Assembly: GCA_019308785.1 (NCBI GenBank)
Contig: JAFDHL010000051.1
Span: forward strand, 1 to 32,148
DNA: 32,148 bases
Direction: 5' to 3'
From: Deltaproteobacteria bacterium
GTDB lineage: Bacteria > Desulfobacterota > DSM-4660 > Desulfatiglandales > Desulfatiglandaceae
Shown here: one piece after another, positions 16,810 through 26,505 of the stretch
How positions within the stretch are numbered: position 1 is the stretch's first letter
How the letters are laid out: every line of letters starts with the position of its first letter
Program-made: the position numbers and the translations under genes
Notes under the pieces: model-generated
The model's database searches: none
Told to the model about the DNA's origin: nothing
Seen by the model: only the letters and a program-made list of their open reading frames with translations

Positions 16810-16843
16810 CCAGGAAGATTACCGGAAGATTACCGGAAGATTA
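16810..16843. repeat. 11-bp tandem repeat, three units
   Basis: CCGGAAGATTA occurs twice in tandem (16822-16832 and 16833-16843), preceded by a unit with one inserted base (CCAGGAAGATTA, 16810-16821). It lies 32 bases beyond the kinase stop codon. Confidence 0.75.
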
Positions 16844-16874
16844 TTGTTTTGTAATGTTGGGGGAAAAAGGAGGG

Positions 16875-18290
16875 TTAAAGGGAATAGGAGGCCCGGGGGA
16901 GGATCACTGTAAATATGCTCCCTTCACCGGGACGGCTTGCGGCGGTAATTTCACCGCCATGTGCGCGGGCAACGGCCATGGCGAGAGTGAGTCCCAGGCC
17001 GAAGCCTGACTGGGATCGACTCGAATCACACCGGTAGAGTCGCTTAAATATATGGGGCAGGTCTTCCTCGGAGATTCCGATCCCTGTATCATGAATGGCA
17101 ATGACAATTTGTTCGTTATCATTATGAAGTGAAATACTCACGGTTCCTCCGGTGTCGGTGTATTTGATCGCATTTTCCAAAATATTGACAATCATTCTTT
17201 GAAGACCATGAATGTCTCCTGAGACATAAGAACTGTTAGGGACTTTAGAGGTGAGTCTAATACCTTTATTCTCGGCTATTGGGCGAAACAGATCACAGGC
17301 ACCCCAGATCACTTTGGCCATATCCACTTCCTTTTTGGCAGGTTCAGCCACACCCGCCTCTGTTTCTGAAATCTCCAGCATGGTGTTAATCAGTTGCATT
17401 ATGTAATCACACTCCTCAATGGTGTCAGCCGCCAGATCCTGACACCTATCACTGGATTTTCCAGTATTTAACTCTGACTCAGCAAGACCGCGAATTCTGG
17501 TGATAGGTGTTTTAAGATCATGGGCTATATTGTCTGTCACCTCTTTCATCCCGGTGACCAGCTCCTGAATACGGTCTAACATCCTGTTGAAGGCACTTGA
17601 AAGTTGCTCGATTTCGTCACCCTTTGCTTTCACCTGTACTCTTTGGTCAAAGGCTCCTTTTGTTATGTCCAGTGCCGTTCGAGTCACTTCACCGACACCC
17701 GATAGGGCACGCCTGGCCATAAACCATCCAGCTAAAGCAGATATAATCATGAGAAGCGCTATCGTTGTCCCGAGTACCTCTCTGAAGAGTTCCGCCAGTA
17801 ACGCATTCTCCTCGAGGGATTCCACTAATTGTAAAATTATTTCCGGTCCGATTAATCCATAAATGATTCGGACTTTATATTTACGTCCGGGGATGGACAG
17901 GGTTTGGAATACGGGACCCTTACCATCATTTATCCGCGCCAATACAGTCCTGCTGATGTCCACATTTTCCCAGGACGACATGTTTGTTGACGCTATCTGC
18001 TCCCCTTTCGTATTTAACAGACGATAAAATGTCTTATCAACGCCCTCAGACTCGGCTTCAAGAACCATCTCACTCTTAACTTCCTCCACACCATTTAGGG
18101 CCAACGAGGAAGTAAATTCTTTCACCTCATTTAGGAGCTGTCGGTCCATGCGGCGTTGTGTTGTTGAAGTAGTAAGCGCATAAAAGATGACAAAAACAGT
18201 TAACGATGAAAGAATAAAAATTCCCGCATACCCGAGGGTTAGCCGGAATGCCAGTGTGTTCCATGTTTTAATGATCTTATTTAAGGGCAT
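16875..18290 (-). CDS. Sensor histidine kinase (HAMP-HisKA-HATPase)
   Basis: Inner-membrane two-component sensor. Two transmembrane helices (about 16-39 and 172-192) flank a periplasmic sensor loop. A HAMP linker follows, then HisKA with the phosphorylatable histidine in NIAHDLKTPITRIRG (H257 from this start) and the ATPase motifs NILENAIKY, DTGIGI and GFGLGL. The preferred ATG at 18290 has GGAG six bases upstream; a GTG at 18302 would add four residues. It overlaps the regulator gene's end by 14 bases, so the pair is translationally coupled. The layout resembles CusS/heavy-metal-type kinases, but nothing in the window shows the signal. Confidence 0.94.
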   Translation of the reverse strand: MPLNKIIKTWNTLAFRLTLGYAGIFILSSLTVFVIFYALTTSTTQRRMDRQLLNEVKEFTSSLALNGVEEVKSEMVLEAESEGVDKTFYRLLNTKGEQIASTNMSSWENVDISRTVLARINDGKGPVFQTLSIPGRKYKVRIIYGLIGPEIILQLVESLEENALLAELFREVLGTTIALLMIISALAGWFMARRALSGVGEVTRTALDITKGAFDQRVQVKAKGDEIEQLSSAFNRMLDRIQELVTGMKEVTDNIAHDLKTPITRIRGLAESELNTGKSSDRCQDLAADTIEECDYIMQLINTMLEISETEAGVAEPAKKEVDMAKVIWGACDLFRPIAENKGIRLTSKVPNSSYVSGDIHGLQRMIVNILENAIKYTDTGGTVSISLHNDNEQIVIAIHDTGIGISEEDLPHIFKRLYRCDSSRSQSGFGLGLTLAMAVARAHGGEITAASRPGEGSIFTVILPRASYSL

Positions 18291-18945
18291 ATCCCGCTCC
18301 ACGGATAGTTTGAATCAATTTTTTCTCAAAATCCTTATCAATTTTATCTCGCAATATGCATATTCGTGCTTCAACCACATTTGTTAGCGGGACAAAATCA
18401 TAATTCCAGACATGTTCCATGATCATAGTTTTGGAAACAACCCTTCCCGCATTGCGTATGAGGTATTCGAGAAGTGCAAACTCTTTGGGCTGAAGATCAA
18501 TGATTTTATCTCCTCTTCTGACCTCTCTTGTAATAAGATTTACTATAAGGTCCTCAAAAGTAAGGCTGGTGGGCTCACTGGCTCCACTGGCCCTTCGGAT
18601 CAGCGCCTGCACCCGCGCCAACAGCTCAGAGAAAGAAAAGGGTTTGGTCAAATAATCGTCGCTTCCAGTCTGGAGTCCTTTGATCCGATCATCCACAGTG
18701 CGTTTGGCGCTCAATATGATTACAGGAGTATTGACCTTGTGCCGTCTTAGTTCTGCAATTAGAGTTAAACCATCCATTTTGGGCAGCATGATATCTATGA
18801 TAACAGCATCATAAGGCTCATTTAGTGCCAGATGGAGACCATCTTCTCCATCAGCCGTATGGTCTACGGCAAAACCAGCCTCTTCCAAACCCTTCTTAAC
18901 AAAGGAGGCAATCTTTAGATCATCTTCAACCAGAAGTAAGCGCAT
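18277..18945 (-). CDS. OmpR/PhoB-type response regulator
   Basis: DNA-binding response regulator paired with the overlapping kinase. The receiver domain begins MRLLLVEDD, holds the phospho-acceptor in VIIDIMLPKMDG (D51 from this start) and the conserved TKPF lysine. The winged-helix Trans_Reg_C output domain spans about 125-220, with LQPKEFALLEYL and TNVVEARICILRDKI. The ATG at 18945 has AAGGTG about seven bases upstream; a GTG at 18954 would add three residues. It starts about 20-30 bases after der on the same strand, an uncommon pairing that suggests shared transcription. Confidence 0.95.
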   Translation of the reverse strand: MRLLLVEDDLKIASFVKKGLEEAGFAVDHTADGEDGLHLALNEPYDAVIIDIMLPKMDGLTLIAELRRHKVNTPVIILSAKRTVDDRIKGLQTGSDDYLTKPFSFSELLARVQALIRRASGASEPTSLTFEDLIVNLITREVRRGDKIIDLQPKEFALLEYLIRNAGRVVSKTMIMEHVWNYDFVPLTNVVEARICILRDKIDKDFEKKLIQTIRGAGYALK

Positions 18946-18974
18946 GATATTCACCTTTCTCTTTATAGAGCCTT

Positions 18975-20300
18975 TTATAACATATTTTTTCTATTTCTTT
19001 TTTTGAATTTCAGCTTTATGGGTGTAAATTCAAGCTGGAAATGTGCCCGCAACTGGTTGACCAAGAAACGTTCATATGAAAAATGGACCATATCGGGACG
19101 GTTTACAAATACCACAAAGGTGGGGGGACGGATGCGGGGCTGCGTGGCGTAAAGGAACTTCAATCTCCCCCGACCGATTCTCGGGGGCGGGTGTTTTTCT
19201 ATCATTTTTTGTATGGCGGTATTGACCGATGATGTGCTGATTCTCCGGGAAAACTGATCATAGACCAGATTAATCTTGTCAAAGAGTTTCATGACACGGT
19301 GGCCTGTGAGGGCTGACAGGTTGATCCTTGGGGCAAAGGAGATAAATTGCAATTGCCTGTCAATAGCATTATCTATGCCTTCACTTTTTCGTGTATCATC
19401 TTTAATCAAGTCCCATTTATTGACAACCAAAACCACACCCCTTCCCCGTTCAAGGGCGTAACCGCAAATGCGGGCATCCTGTTCCGAAACCCCTTCTGCT
19501 GCATCCAAAAGAATTGCAGCAACATGGCACCGATCAAGACTCTTTAGGGCCTTGATCATTGAGAATTTCTCTATCTTTTGCTTAACCCTCGCCTTTCTGC
19601 GTATACCTGCCGTATCAATCAGGAGATAATCTTTATCGCGATAGGAAAAGGGGGTGTCCACCGCATCGCGGGTGGTCCCGGGCAGTTCACTTACCACAAG
19701 CCGGTCTAATCCAAGAATACGGTTTATGAGGGAAGATTTGCCGGCATTGGGTCTCCCGAGAACAGCCACTCTAATATGGGCCGGATCTTGCTTTTCCGTT
19801 TCAGTTTCCGGAAGATTTTCGATCACTTCCTGCATAAGGGATCTGATACCATAACCGTGAGCCGCCGAAACAGGATAGACAGATTCCAGGCCAAGCCTGT
19901 GGAAGTCGTGCATTAAATGGTCAAGTTCCGGACCGTCAATCTTGTTGGCCAACAGAAGCACCCTTTTCCGGCTCCGGCGTAAAACGTCGGCAAGCTCCTC
20001 ATCCCCCGGCATTAGGCCCTGCCGGCCATCCACCATGAAGAGCACCTTGTCGGCTTCCTCTATGGCTATTTGCACCTGATCCTTGACTTTTTCTAAGAGG
20101 GGATCCTGGCCCAAATCCTCAAACCCACCCGTGTCCACAAGGGTCAAGGGAACCCCGTCATGGATTATAGAGGCATAGAGGCGATCCCTGGTGATGCCCG
20201 GGATGTTATCAACCAGAGCATTCCTGGATCTTGAAAGGCGATTGAACAGCGTGGATTTGCCCACATTGGGTCTTCCCACTATAACGATTGTTGCAGTCAT
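18975..20300 (-). CDS. der: Ribosome-associated GTPase Der (EngA)
   Basis: Essential GTPase for 50S subunit assembly, with two consecutive GTPase domains and a C-terminal KH-like domain. The P-loops are GRPNVGKS (9-16) and GRPNAGKS (182-189). DTGG (56-59) and DTAG supply the G3 motifs, and NKID and NKWD the G4 motifs. The C-terminal KH-like domain contains PPRIGRGRLKFLYATQ and FVNRP. Length (441 aa) is standard. The start ATG at 20300 agrees with the MTATIVIVGRPNVGKS beginning, but its ribosome site is weak. It is divergent from pyrG. Confidence 0.97.
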   Translation of the reverse strand: MTATIVIVGRPNVGKSTLFNRLSRSRNALVDNIPGITRDRLYASIIHDGVPLTLVDTGGFEDLGQDPLLEKVKDQVQIAIEEADKVLFMVDGRQGLMPGDEELADVLRRSRKRVLLLANKIDGPELDHLMHDFHRLGLESVYPVSAAHGYGIRSLMQEVIENLPETETEKQDPAHIRVAVLGRPNAGKSSLINRILGLDRLVVSELPGTTRDAVDTPFSYRDKDYLLIDTAGIRRKARVKQKIEKFSMIKALKSLDRCHVAAILLDAAEGVSEQDARICGYALERGRGVVLVVNKWDLIKDDTRKSEGIDNAIDRQLQFISFAPRINLSALTGHRVMKLFDKINLVYDQFSRRISTSSVNTAIQKMIEKHPPPRIGRGRLKFLYATQPRIRPPTFVVFVNRPDMVHFSYERFLVNQLRAHFQLEFTPIKLKFKKRNRKNML

Positions 20301-20475
20301 GGCATCGGTACGGTCACAGATGATTATTTTGCGATATGCAATTTGTGATGTAAGTCCCCCAACTTATGAACGATATTAATGAATCTAATCTAAAATCCCA
20401 TATCCCTGAGAATGGGTCAAGGTGTTTCATTTAGAGGTCCAGAATGAGCCAGATATTTTGATCCGGTTTTATAGC

Positions 20476-20504
20476 TTGACTAACTGTATGAATGAAGATA
20501 ACTT
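20476..20504 (+). promoter_or_regulatory. Candidate sigma-70 promoter for pyrG
   Basis: TTGACT (20476-20481) and TAACTT (20499-20504) are 17 bases apart. They match the consensus at 5/6 and 3/6. They lie about 50 bases upstream of the likely pyrG ATG. No leader structure was apparent. Confidence 0.3.
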
Positions 20505-20554
20505 TTTCCGCGGTCTGTGATTTCAATCCCATTATCGCGTAATATTCATTGGAA

Positions 20555-22135
20555 ATGCCTACCAAATATATCATCGTGACGGGCGGCGTCCTGTCCGGCC
20601 TTGGCAAAGGGATCGCAGCCGCCTCTATCGGCCACCTTCTCTCATCAAGACTTAAAATCATTCCCATCAAGTGCGACGGGTATCTTAACGTGGATCCGGG
20701 TACCATGAACCCGTTCGAGCACGGAGAGGTATTCGTGCTGGACGACGGGGGCGAGGTGGACATGGATTTTGGACACTACGAGCGGTTTTTTGGTGTAACC
20801 TGCAAATCCAAATGGAACCTGACCATGGGCAAGGTATTCGACATGGTCAGAAAAAAGGAGAGGCGGGGAGATTACCTGGGAAAGACCGTGCAATATATTC
20901 CCCATGTAACGGATATCATAAAACATCACATATTTGAGATTGCCAGGGAAGAGAAACCTGATCTGGTATTTATAGAAATTGGCGGAACCGTGGGGGATAT
21001 TGAGAACGAACTTTTTTTGGAGTCCATGCGTCAGATGAGAGAGGATGTGGGCAAACAAAACATTATCTATATCCATCTCACGTATGTGCCTATTCCCTAC
21101 GGTGTGAGCGAACAGAAATCCAAGCCAACCCAGCAAAGCGTGAACCTCCTCAAGCAGCGAGGGATTTTTCCGGATGTTATTATCGGCCGTTGCTCCCAGT
21201 TTTTGACAAAAGAGATCAAGGCGAAAATTTCCAGTTTCTGTGATGTCCATTCCGATGCAGTCATTACCGGACTGGATGTGGAAGACATATACGAGATCCC
21301 GATTATCTTCGAGCAGGAAGGATTACCTGAGATTATTCACAAAAAACTCAATATTTACAGCCCGCCGGACCTAAGGAAATGGAAAAAGCTGGTAGAAAAC
21401 ATCAGGAATCCTAAATCAGAAATTACGGTGGCAATGTGCGGGAAGTACACCAAGCTGGAGGACTCGTATGCTTCTATCATAGAGTCTTTCAATCACTGCT
21501 CTGCACATTTGAGTTGTAAGATCAAACTTGAATGGGTAGAGACCACAGACCTTAAGGACACCTCTTTTCTGGATAATGTAGATGGTGTGGTAGTGCCCGG
21601 CGGATTCGGGTCCCGGGGCACGGAGGGGAAGATTGAGATAATTCGTTTGGCAAGAGAGCGAAATATTCCGTTTCTTGGCCTTTGCTTGGGATTGCAGTTA
21701 GCAGTTATTGAATTCGCAAGAAATGTCTGCAAGTTAGAAGGGGCGAATTCTACGGAAATGGATTCTGATACACCTCATCCGGTTATTGATATTCTTCCAG
21801 AACAAAGAGGGGTCAGCGACAAGGGCGGAACAATGAGGCTCGGGGCCTATACTGCAGTCTTGAAAGAAGGCACCCTTGTTCGTTCCCTTTATGGGACGGA
21901 AGAGGGCTCAGAGCGGCATAGACACCGGTATGAAGTGAACCCTGAATATCATTCCATTATTGCTGACAAGGGAATGGTTTTTTCAGGCACATCGCGCGAT
22001 GGGAGGCTGGTTGAGTTTATCGAATTACCACAATTAAAATTCTTTGCTGCCACCCAGGCACACCCCGAGCTGAAGTCAAGGATGGAAAAGCCCGCACCAC
22101 TCTTCTATGGATTTGTCAAAGCCTGCCTGAGCTAA
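20555..22135 (+). CDS. pyrG: CTP synthase, divergent form
   Basis: Cytosolic enzyme that aminates UTP to CTP with glutamine and ATP. The synthetase domain has the P-loop VTGGVLSGLGKGIAAAS, NVDPGTMNPFEHGEVF, DDGGEVDMDFGHYERF and EIGGTVGDIEN. The glutamine amidotransferase domain has oxyanion PGGFGSRG, nucleophile FLGLCLGLQLA (Cys377 from this start) and the catalytic pair in AHPE (His503, Glu505). It differs from classical PyrG at conserved spots: KCDGYLNVDPG instead of K-x-DPY-x-NVDPG, TMNPFEHGE instead of TMSPxxHGE, and TQAHPE instead of GVQFHPE. The start is unsure: a TTG at 20549 would add two residues, and neither start has a clear Shine-Dalgarno. Confidence 0.95.
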   Translation: MPTKYIIVTGGVLSGLGKGIAAASIGHLLSSRLKIIPIKCDGYLNVDPGTMNPFEHGEVFVLDDGGEVDMDFGHYERFFGVTCKSKWNLTMGKVFDMVRKKERRGDYLGKTVQYIPHVTDIIKHHIFEIAREEKPDLVFIEIGGTVGDIENELFLESMRQMREDVGKQNIIYIHLTYVPIPYGVSEQKSKPTQQSVNLLKQRGIFPDVIIGRCSQFLTKEIKAKISSFCDVHSDAVITGLDVEDIYEIPIIFEQEGLPEIIHKKLNIYSPPDLRKWKKLVENIRNPKSEITVAMCGKYTKLEDSYASIIESFNHCSAHLSCKIKLEWVETTDLKDTSFLDNVDGVVVPGGFGSRGTEGKIEIIRLARERNIPFLGLCLGLQLAVIEFARNVCKLEGANSTEMDSDTPHPVIDILPEQRGVSDKGGTMRLGAYTAVLKEGTLVRSLYGTEEGSERHRHRYEVNPEYHSIIADKGMVFSGTSRDGRLVEFIELPQLKFFAATQAHPELKSRMEKPAPLFYGFVKACLS

Positions 22136-22245
22136 AACTCTTAAAGTGCTAACGGACAGCTGATAGTACAACCCAAAAATTCCTTGAGGTTATGAACTGT
22201 GAGCAATAAACTGTGAGTTATCGAAAAGAAAGACCGGTAAGAATT

Positions 22246-23364
22246 ATGAAAAAAATGTCTTCTTCTGGAAATAATTTTAGTGGTTGGCAGATCTTTTTTG
22301 TTTTAGCTGTATTAGTCAGCGTTGCAGTCCCTCTTCCCGGTGTATTAGGCCTGACTCCCAGGGTTGAGGCCTCGCCGGTAGTGGTGGAAAGAGTCGTCCA
22401 GAAAAGCGTAAGGCCAATTGCTACCCTGATTGGGACGGCTGAGCCGTATAGAAAAAGCATAGTAGCACCAGAGGTTGAAGGCCTGGTAGTAGATTTTTTG
22501 GTCAGTAAGGGGCAATGGATCAAAAAGGGAGAGGTGCTCGTCAGGATAGAAAAGAGGCCGCTTCTACTTGAGCGCAAGTTCGCTGAGGCCAATCTGGCCG
22601 AGGCTAAGGCCAACTATGAGAATGCCCTTTCAGAACTCAGGAGGACCAGAGAGCTTTACGAGAAGAAGTCCATCGCCAGCAGGGCCTATGAAGATGCCCT
22701 CTACGTCGCTGAGGCAATGAAAAAGAAGATCCTGGCGCTGGAGGCCCGGATAGAAACCATCCAGTACCAGATTGAAAAATGTGCTATCTCAGCGCCTTTT
22801 GAGGGATTTGTAGTAGACGAACATACCCAGGTCGGCCAGTGGTTAAAAAAAGGGGGTGAGATCGTCACAATTGTGGAGATGGATCCCATCCTGGTGATGA
22901 TTCCTGTTCCGGATCGCTATATTCACTTTATAAAAGTGGGACAGAAAGTGAATCTGGAATTTGATTTTCTGCCTGGCAGAAAAAAGAGAAAGGGTGTGAT
23001 CCGGGATATCATTCCCGAAGGAAATGAAAAGTCCAGGACTTTTCCTGTGCAGATTAGTGTGGCCAATAAAGATTTTTCAATACTGGCCGGGATGTCATCC
23101 AGGGTACGTTTTCCCGCAGGAAGGTCTTATAAGGCCCTTCTTGTGAATAAAGACGCCGTGGTTACCAGCGGAGGCAGCCATCATTTATTTGTGGTTCGAG
23201 ACGGAAAGGCCATGCTTGTACCCGTAACAAAAGGGCAGGCCTACGGGAGTCTTATTGTGGTGGAAGGCGGGTTGTCTTCCGGCGATATGGTTGTTGTCGA
23301 GGGAAATGAACGGCTCAGATCAGGGCAGAAGGTTGAAGTTATCAGGGGATCCGGGAAAAAATAG
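22246..23364 (+). CDS. RND efflux periplasmic adaptor (membrane fusion protein)
   Basis: Periplasmic adaptor (HlyD/AcrA type) linking the inner-membrane RND pump to an outer-membrane channel. A hydrophobic N-terminal helix (about 10-28) anchors or exports it. It is followed by a beta-barrel/lipoyl half-motif (IVAPEVEGLVVDFLVSKGQW), an alpha-helical hairpin rich in E, A, K (about 95-165), the second lipoyl half (ISAPFEGFVVDEHTQVGQWL) and a C-terminal barrel. The ATG at 22246 has GGTAAG a few bases upstream; a GTG at 22213 would lengthen it by 11 residues. It ends 12 bases before the permease, so both are co-transcribed. No outer-membrane factor is adjacent. Confidence 0.93.
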   Translation: MKKMSSSGNNFSGWQIFFVLAVLVSVAVPLPGVLGLTPRVEASPVVVERVVQKSVRPIATLIGTAEPYRKSIVAPEVEGLVVDFLVSKGQWIKKGEVLVRIEKRPLLLERKFAEANLAEAKANYENALSELRRTRELYEKKSIASRAYEDALYVAEAMKKKILALEARIETIQYQIEKCAISAPFEGFVVDEHTQVGQWLKKGGEIVTIVEMDPILVMIPVPDRYIHFIKVGQKVNLEFDFLPGRKKRKGVIRDIIPEGNEKSRTFPVQISVANKDFSILAGMSSRVRFPAGRSYKALLVNKDAVVTSGGSHHLFVVRDGKAMLVPVTKGQAYGSLIVVEGGLSSGDMVVVEGNERLRSGQKVEVIRGSGKK

Positions 23365-23376
23365 GCGGATATTTCC

Positions 23377-26300
23377 ATGGGTTTGATAGATCGTTCCATC
23401 AAATTGCCGGTTACGGTTACTGTAGGCGCCATCCTTATCATCCTGTTCGGGGTTATCTCCCTCTTCAGGGTTCCGGTACAGCTTACACCTGACGTTGAAA
23501 AGCCAAAAATAAGTGTCAGGACCGTCTGGCCGGGGACCAGTCCTGAGGAGGTGGAGAAGGAGATAATTATCCCCCAGGAAGACAAGCTCAAGGCCCTCGA
23601 GGGTCTTTTGGAGATGAAAAGTGACAGCAGGGACGGGCGCGGGAATATTACCCTTACCTTTGAGATCGGGTCGGATATGGATGCTGCCCTTTTAAGGGTA
23701 TCCAACAAGTTAAACCTTGTACCAAATTATCCGGAAAGAGTGGAGAAGCCGATTATCATCTCTGCCAGTGAACAGAGGCAGGCTATTGCATATATTATTC
23801 TGAGGAAGACGAAAGGTGATACCTCGGACATTGACTTTGAGAAGACCTATGCGGAAGATTTCATAAAACCTCGCCTGGAAAGGGTTTCAGGGGTAGGCCT
23901 TGTTCAGGTCTTTGGCGGTCGGGAAAGGGAACTTCAGGTTATCCTTAAACGGGATGCCCTCGCATTCTACCGTTTGAGCGTTCAGGATGTAATTTCAGCT
24001 ATAAGAAGGGAAAACAGAAATACAAGCGCCGGTGATTTCGATGAGGGAAAGAGAAGATACATACTTCGGGTCTTAGGGGAATACCAGTCTCCAAAAGAGG
24101 TGGAGGACGTTGTTATTAAGAGGGTGGATGATACTTCCGTTACTGTCGCTGATGTAGCCAGTGTCAGCATGGGGTTTGGAGAGGAGACGCTAATTGTCAG
24201 GCAGCATGATTATAAGGCCCTTGTATTCAAGGTTGTTCAAACAGCGGGGGCCAATGCGCTTGTCGTTATGAAGGGATTGAAAAGGGCTATAAAAAACCTT
24301 AATGAAAATTATCTTCCCCATCGGAACCTGGAACTCAAACAGGTCTTTGACTCCACCGATTATATCTATGCAGCTATTACCAAGGTCCGCCATAACATCT
24401 TTTTAGGAGGGACATTGGCTGTTATTGTGCTGCTTGTGTTTCTCAGGAATATTTCCAGCGTTTTAGTGATCACGACTGCCATTCCCATCAGCATCATCGG
24501 CACCTTCCTGATGATCACGCTGTTTGGCCGTAATATCAATGTTATTACACTGGCAGGTATGAGCTTTGCCATTGGTTTGGTTGTGGACAGCTCTATCGTA
24601 GTGCTTGAAAATATTTACAGGCATTATCAATCCGGTGAGTCCAGGCTTGAGGCCGCACTGAATGGGGCACGTGAAGTGATAGGTGCCATTGTGGCTTCAA
24701 CTTTTACAACAATCGCCGTATTTATTCCGGTAATTTTCATGGAAGAAGAGGTAGGACAGCTATTTCGCGATATAGCCATAGCCATTGCCAGCGCAGTTTT
24801 CTTAAGTCTTCTGGTCTCCGTAACCGTCATCCCTTCCATGTCCGCGAAGATGCTGAAAGGGCGTTCCGGCTCCAAGGGGATCAGTCGGATTGTGCAAGGT
24901 ATGGGAACAGGAATCGGAAATGCAATTACCGGGTTTGTCGGATGGTTGCTTAAAAAAATATGGCGCAAGATTTTTACCGTACTGGCACTCACTGCTCTGG
25001 CCGCCGGGACCGCCCTCGTACTGATCCCCGATGCAGAATATCTCCCCCAGGGAAATACAAACTTCATTAGAAGTTTGCTTTTGCCGCCACCAGGATATAA
25101 CAAGGCCCAGTTACTGCAGATTGCGGACAGGATTGCTGCTGATGTCAAACCTTACTGGGAGGCCCGGCAAGGATCAGATGAGGCCGTGAAGTTGAAAGGG
25201 CCACCTGTAAAAAACTTTTTCTTTATTGCCAGGGCAAGAGATATTTTTATTGGCTGCAGCTCCAAGATGCCTGAAAGGGTGAGGGAGCTCATTCCATTGC
25301 TTCGGGATGTTCTGTCAAAGATTCCCGGTTGCTATTCCGTTGTCCAGCAGGGGAACCTGTTTGCACGGGGGATTGGCGAGGGCCGCTCTATGGATGTGGA
25401 GATTACCGGACCGGATCTCAATAGGCTGATCCAATTAGGGGGAGAGGTATTTGATAAAGCAAATCGTCTCATACCGGGATCGCAGATCCGGCCGGTTCCC
25501 AGCCTGGATTTAGGCAATCCGGAGATCCAGGTAATCCCCGACAGGGAACGTGCCTCCAAGGTTGGGCTCAGTGCCTCTGATATAGGAATCACGCTGGATG
25601 TGCTTTTAGACGGGGCCAAGGTGGATGAATATCTCTTTGAAGGGGAAGAGATAGACCTGGTTCTCAAGGGTGAAGAAGACATGCCAAAAAGGACACAGGA
25701 TTTTGATCAAATCATGATACATACCCCCAAGGCCGGTCTGGTCCCCCTCAACTCCGTAAGCCGGTTGAAGCTTGTTTCCGGCCCGAGCCAGATAAACCAT
25801 ATCGAACAGCACAGGGCTATTGTGGTAAGGATAATCCCTCCTGTTGATGTCTCCATGGAAAAGGCCATGAAGGTTGTCAAGACAGAAATTATTGATGCCA
25901 TACTGGAAAGGGGTGAACTGGGAAGGGCATATAATATCATGCTCACCGGAACGGCCGATGACCTTTCAAGGACAAGGAATGCCCTTAAATGGAATTTTAT
26001 CCTGGCGCTCGTTATCACCTTTCTTTTGATGTCCGCACTCTTTGAGAACTTTTTCTATCCCCTTGTGATCATGTTCAGTGTGCCGCTGGCGGCCGCAGGT
26101 GGTTTTTTAGGCCTGTGGCTTGTTAATGTATTCCTGTCAAACCAGCCTTTAGACATACTCACAATGTTGGGGTTTGTTATTCTTGTGGGAATTGTTGTGA
26201 ATAATGCAATACTTATCGTGCACCAGTCCTTGAATTTCATAAGAAAGGAGAACATGGAACTCCACACGGCCATCAAGGAGGCTGTAAGGATCCGGGTGAG

Positions 26301-26505
26301 ACCTATCTATATGAGCACTACCACGAGCATTTTCGGCATGGTCCCGCTCGTGTTTTTCCCGGGTGCAGGATCTGAACTTTACAGAGGTCTGGGTTCCGTG
26401 GTTATCGGGGGTCTGGCCGTGTCAACCATCTTTACACTTTTTTTGGTCCCGGCCCTTTTTTCTCTTGTCTATTCTCTGGGGCAGGCCATTAAGGTTGGCG
26501 ATTGA
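23377..26505 (+). CDS. RND family efflux permease
   Basis: Inner-membrane proton-driven exporter of the hydrophobe/amphiphile efflux type (HAE1/AcrB-like), 1042 residues. Twelve helices are recognisable: TM1 at 9-30, TM2-6 at about 340-480, TM7 at about 528-548 and TM8-12 at about 865-1035. Two periplasmic loops carry porter domains. The TM4 proton-relay segment reads GLVVDSSIVVLEN (D404, S405), where AcrB has two aspartates. In TM10 VVNNAILIV replaces the AcrB K940-containing AKNAILIV. Such single-Asp variants exist among RND proteins, so it is likely active with a different relay. Substrate unknown. The gene overlaps the next one by 4 bases. Confidence 0.95.
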   Translation: MGLIDRSIKLPVTVTVGAILIILFGVISLFRVPVQLTPDVEKPKISVRTVWPGTSPEEVEKEIIIPQEDKLKALEGLLEMKSDSRDGRGNITLTFEIGSDMDAALLRVSNKLNLVPNYPERVEKPIIISASEQRQAIAYIILRKTKGDTSDIDFEKTYAEDFIKPRLERVSGVGLVQVFGGRERELQVILKRDALAFYRLSVQDVISAIRRENRNTSAGDFDEGKRRYILRVLGEYQSPKEVEDVVIKRVDDTSVTVADVASVSMGFGEETLIVRQHDYKALVFKVVQTAGANALVVMKGLKRAIKNLNENYLPHRNLELKQVFDSTDYIYAAITKVRHNIFLGGTLAVIVLLVFLRNISSVLVITTAIPISIIGTFLMITLFGRNINVITLAGMSFAIGLVVDSSIVVLENIYRHYQSGESRLEAALNGAREVIGAIVASTFTTIAVFIPVIFMEEEVGQLFRDIAIAIASAVFLSLLVSVTVIPSMSAKMLKGRSGSKGISRIVQGMGTGIGNAITGFVGWLLKKIWRKIFTVLALTALAAGTALVLIPDAEYLPQGNTNFIRSLLLPPPGYNKAQLLQIADRIAADVKPYWEARQGSDEAVKLKGPPVKNFFFIARARDIFIGCSSKMPERVRELIPLLRDVLSKIPGCYSVVQQGNLFARGIGEGRSMDVEITGPDLNRLIQLGGEVFDKANRLIPGSQIRPVPSLDLGNPEIQVIPDRERASKVGLSASDIGITLDVLLDGAKVDEYLFEGEEIDLVLKGEEDMPKRTQDFDQIMIHTPKAGLVPLNSVSRLKLVSGPSQINHIEQHRAIVVRIIPPVDVSMEKAMKVVKTEIIDAILERGELGRAYNIMLTGTADDLSRTRNALKWNFILALVITFLLMSALFENFFYPLVIMFSVPLAAAGGFLGLWLVNVFLSNQPLDILTMLGFVILVGIVVNNAILIVHQSLNFIRKENMELHTAIKEAVRIRVRPIYMSTTTSIFGMVPLVFFPGAGSELYRGLGSVVIGGLAVSTIFTLFLVPALFSLVYSLGQAIKVGD

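Noticed and set aside
16810-16843. Short tandem repeats as a CRISPR array
   Set aside because: Units are 11 bases and directly adjacent with no spacers; no cas genes are in the window.
20645-21250. 201-aa minus-strand ORF inside pyrG
   Set aside because: It is antisense to strongly conserved CTP synthase motifs and has no independent family signal.
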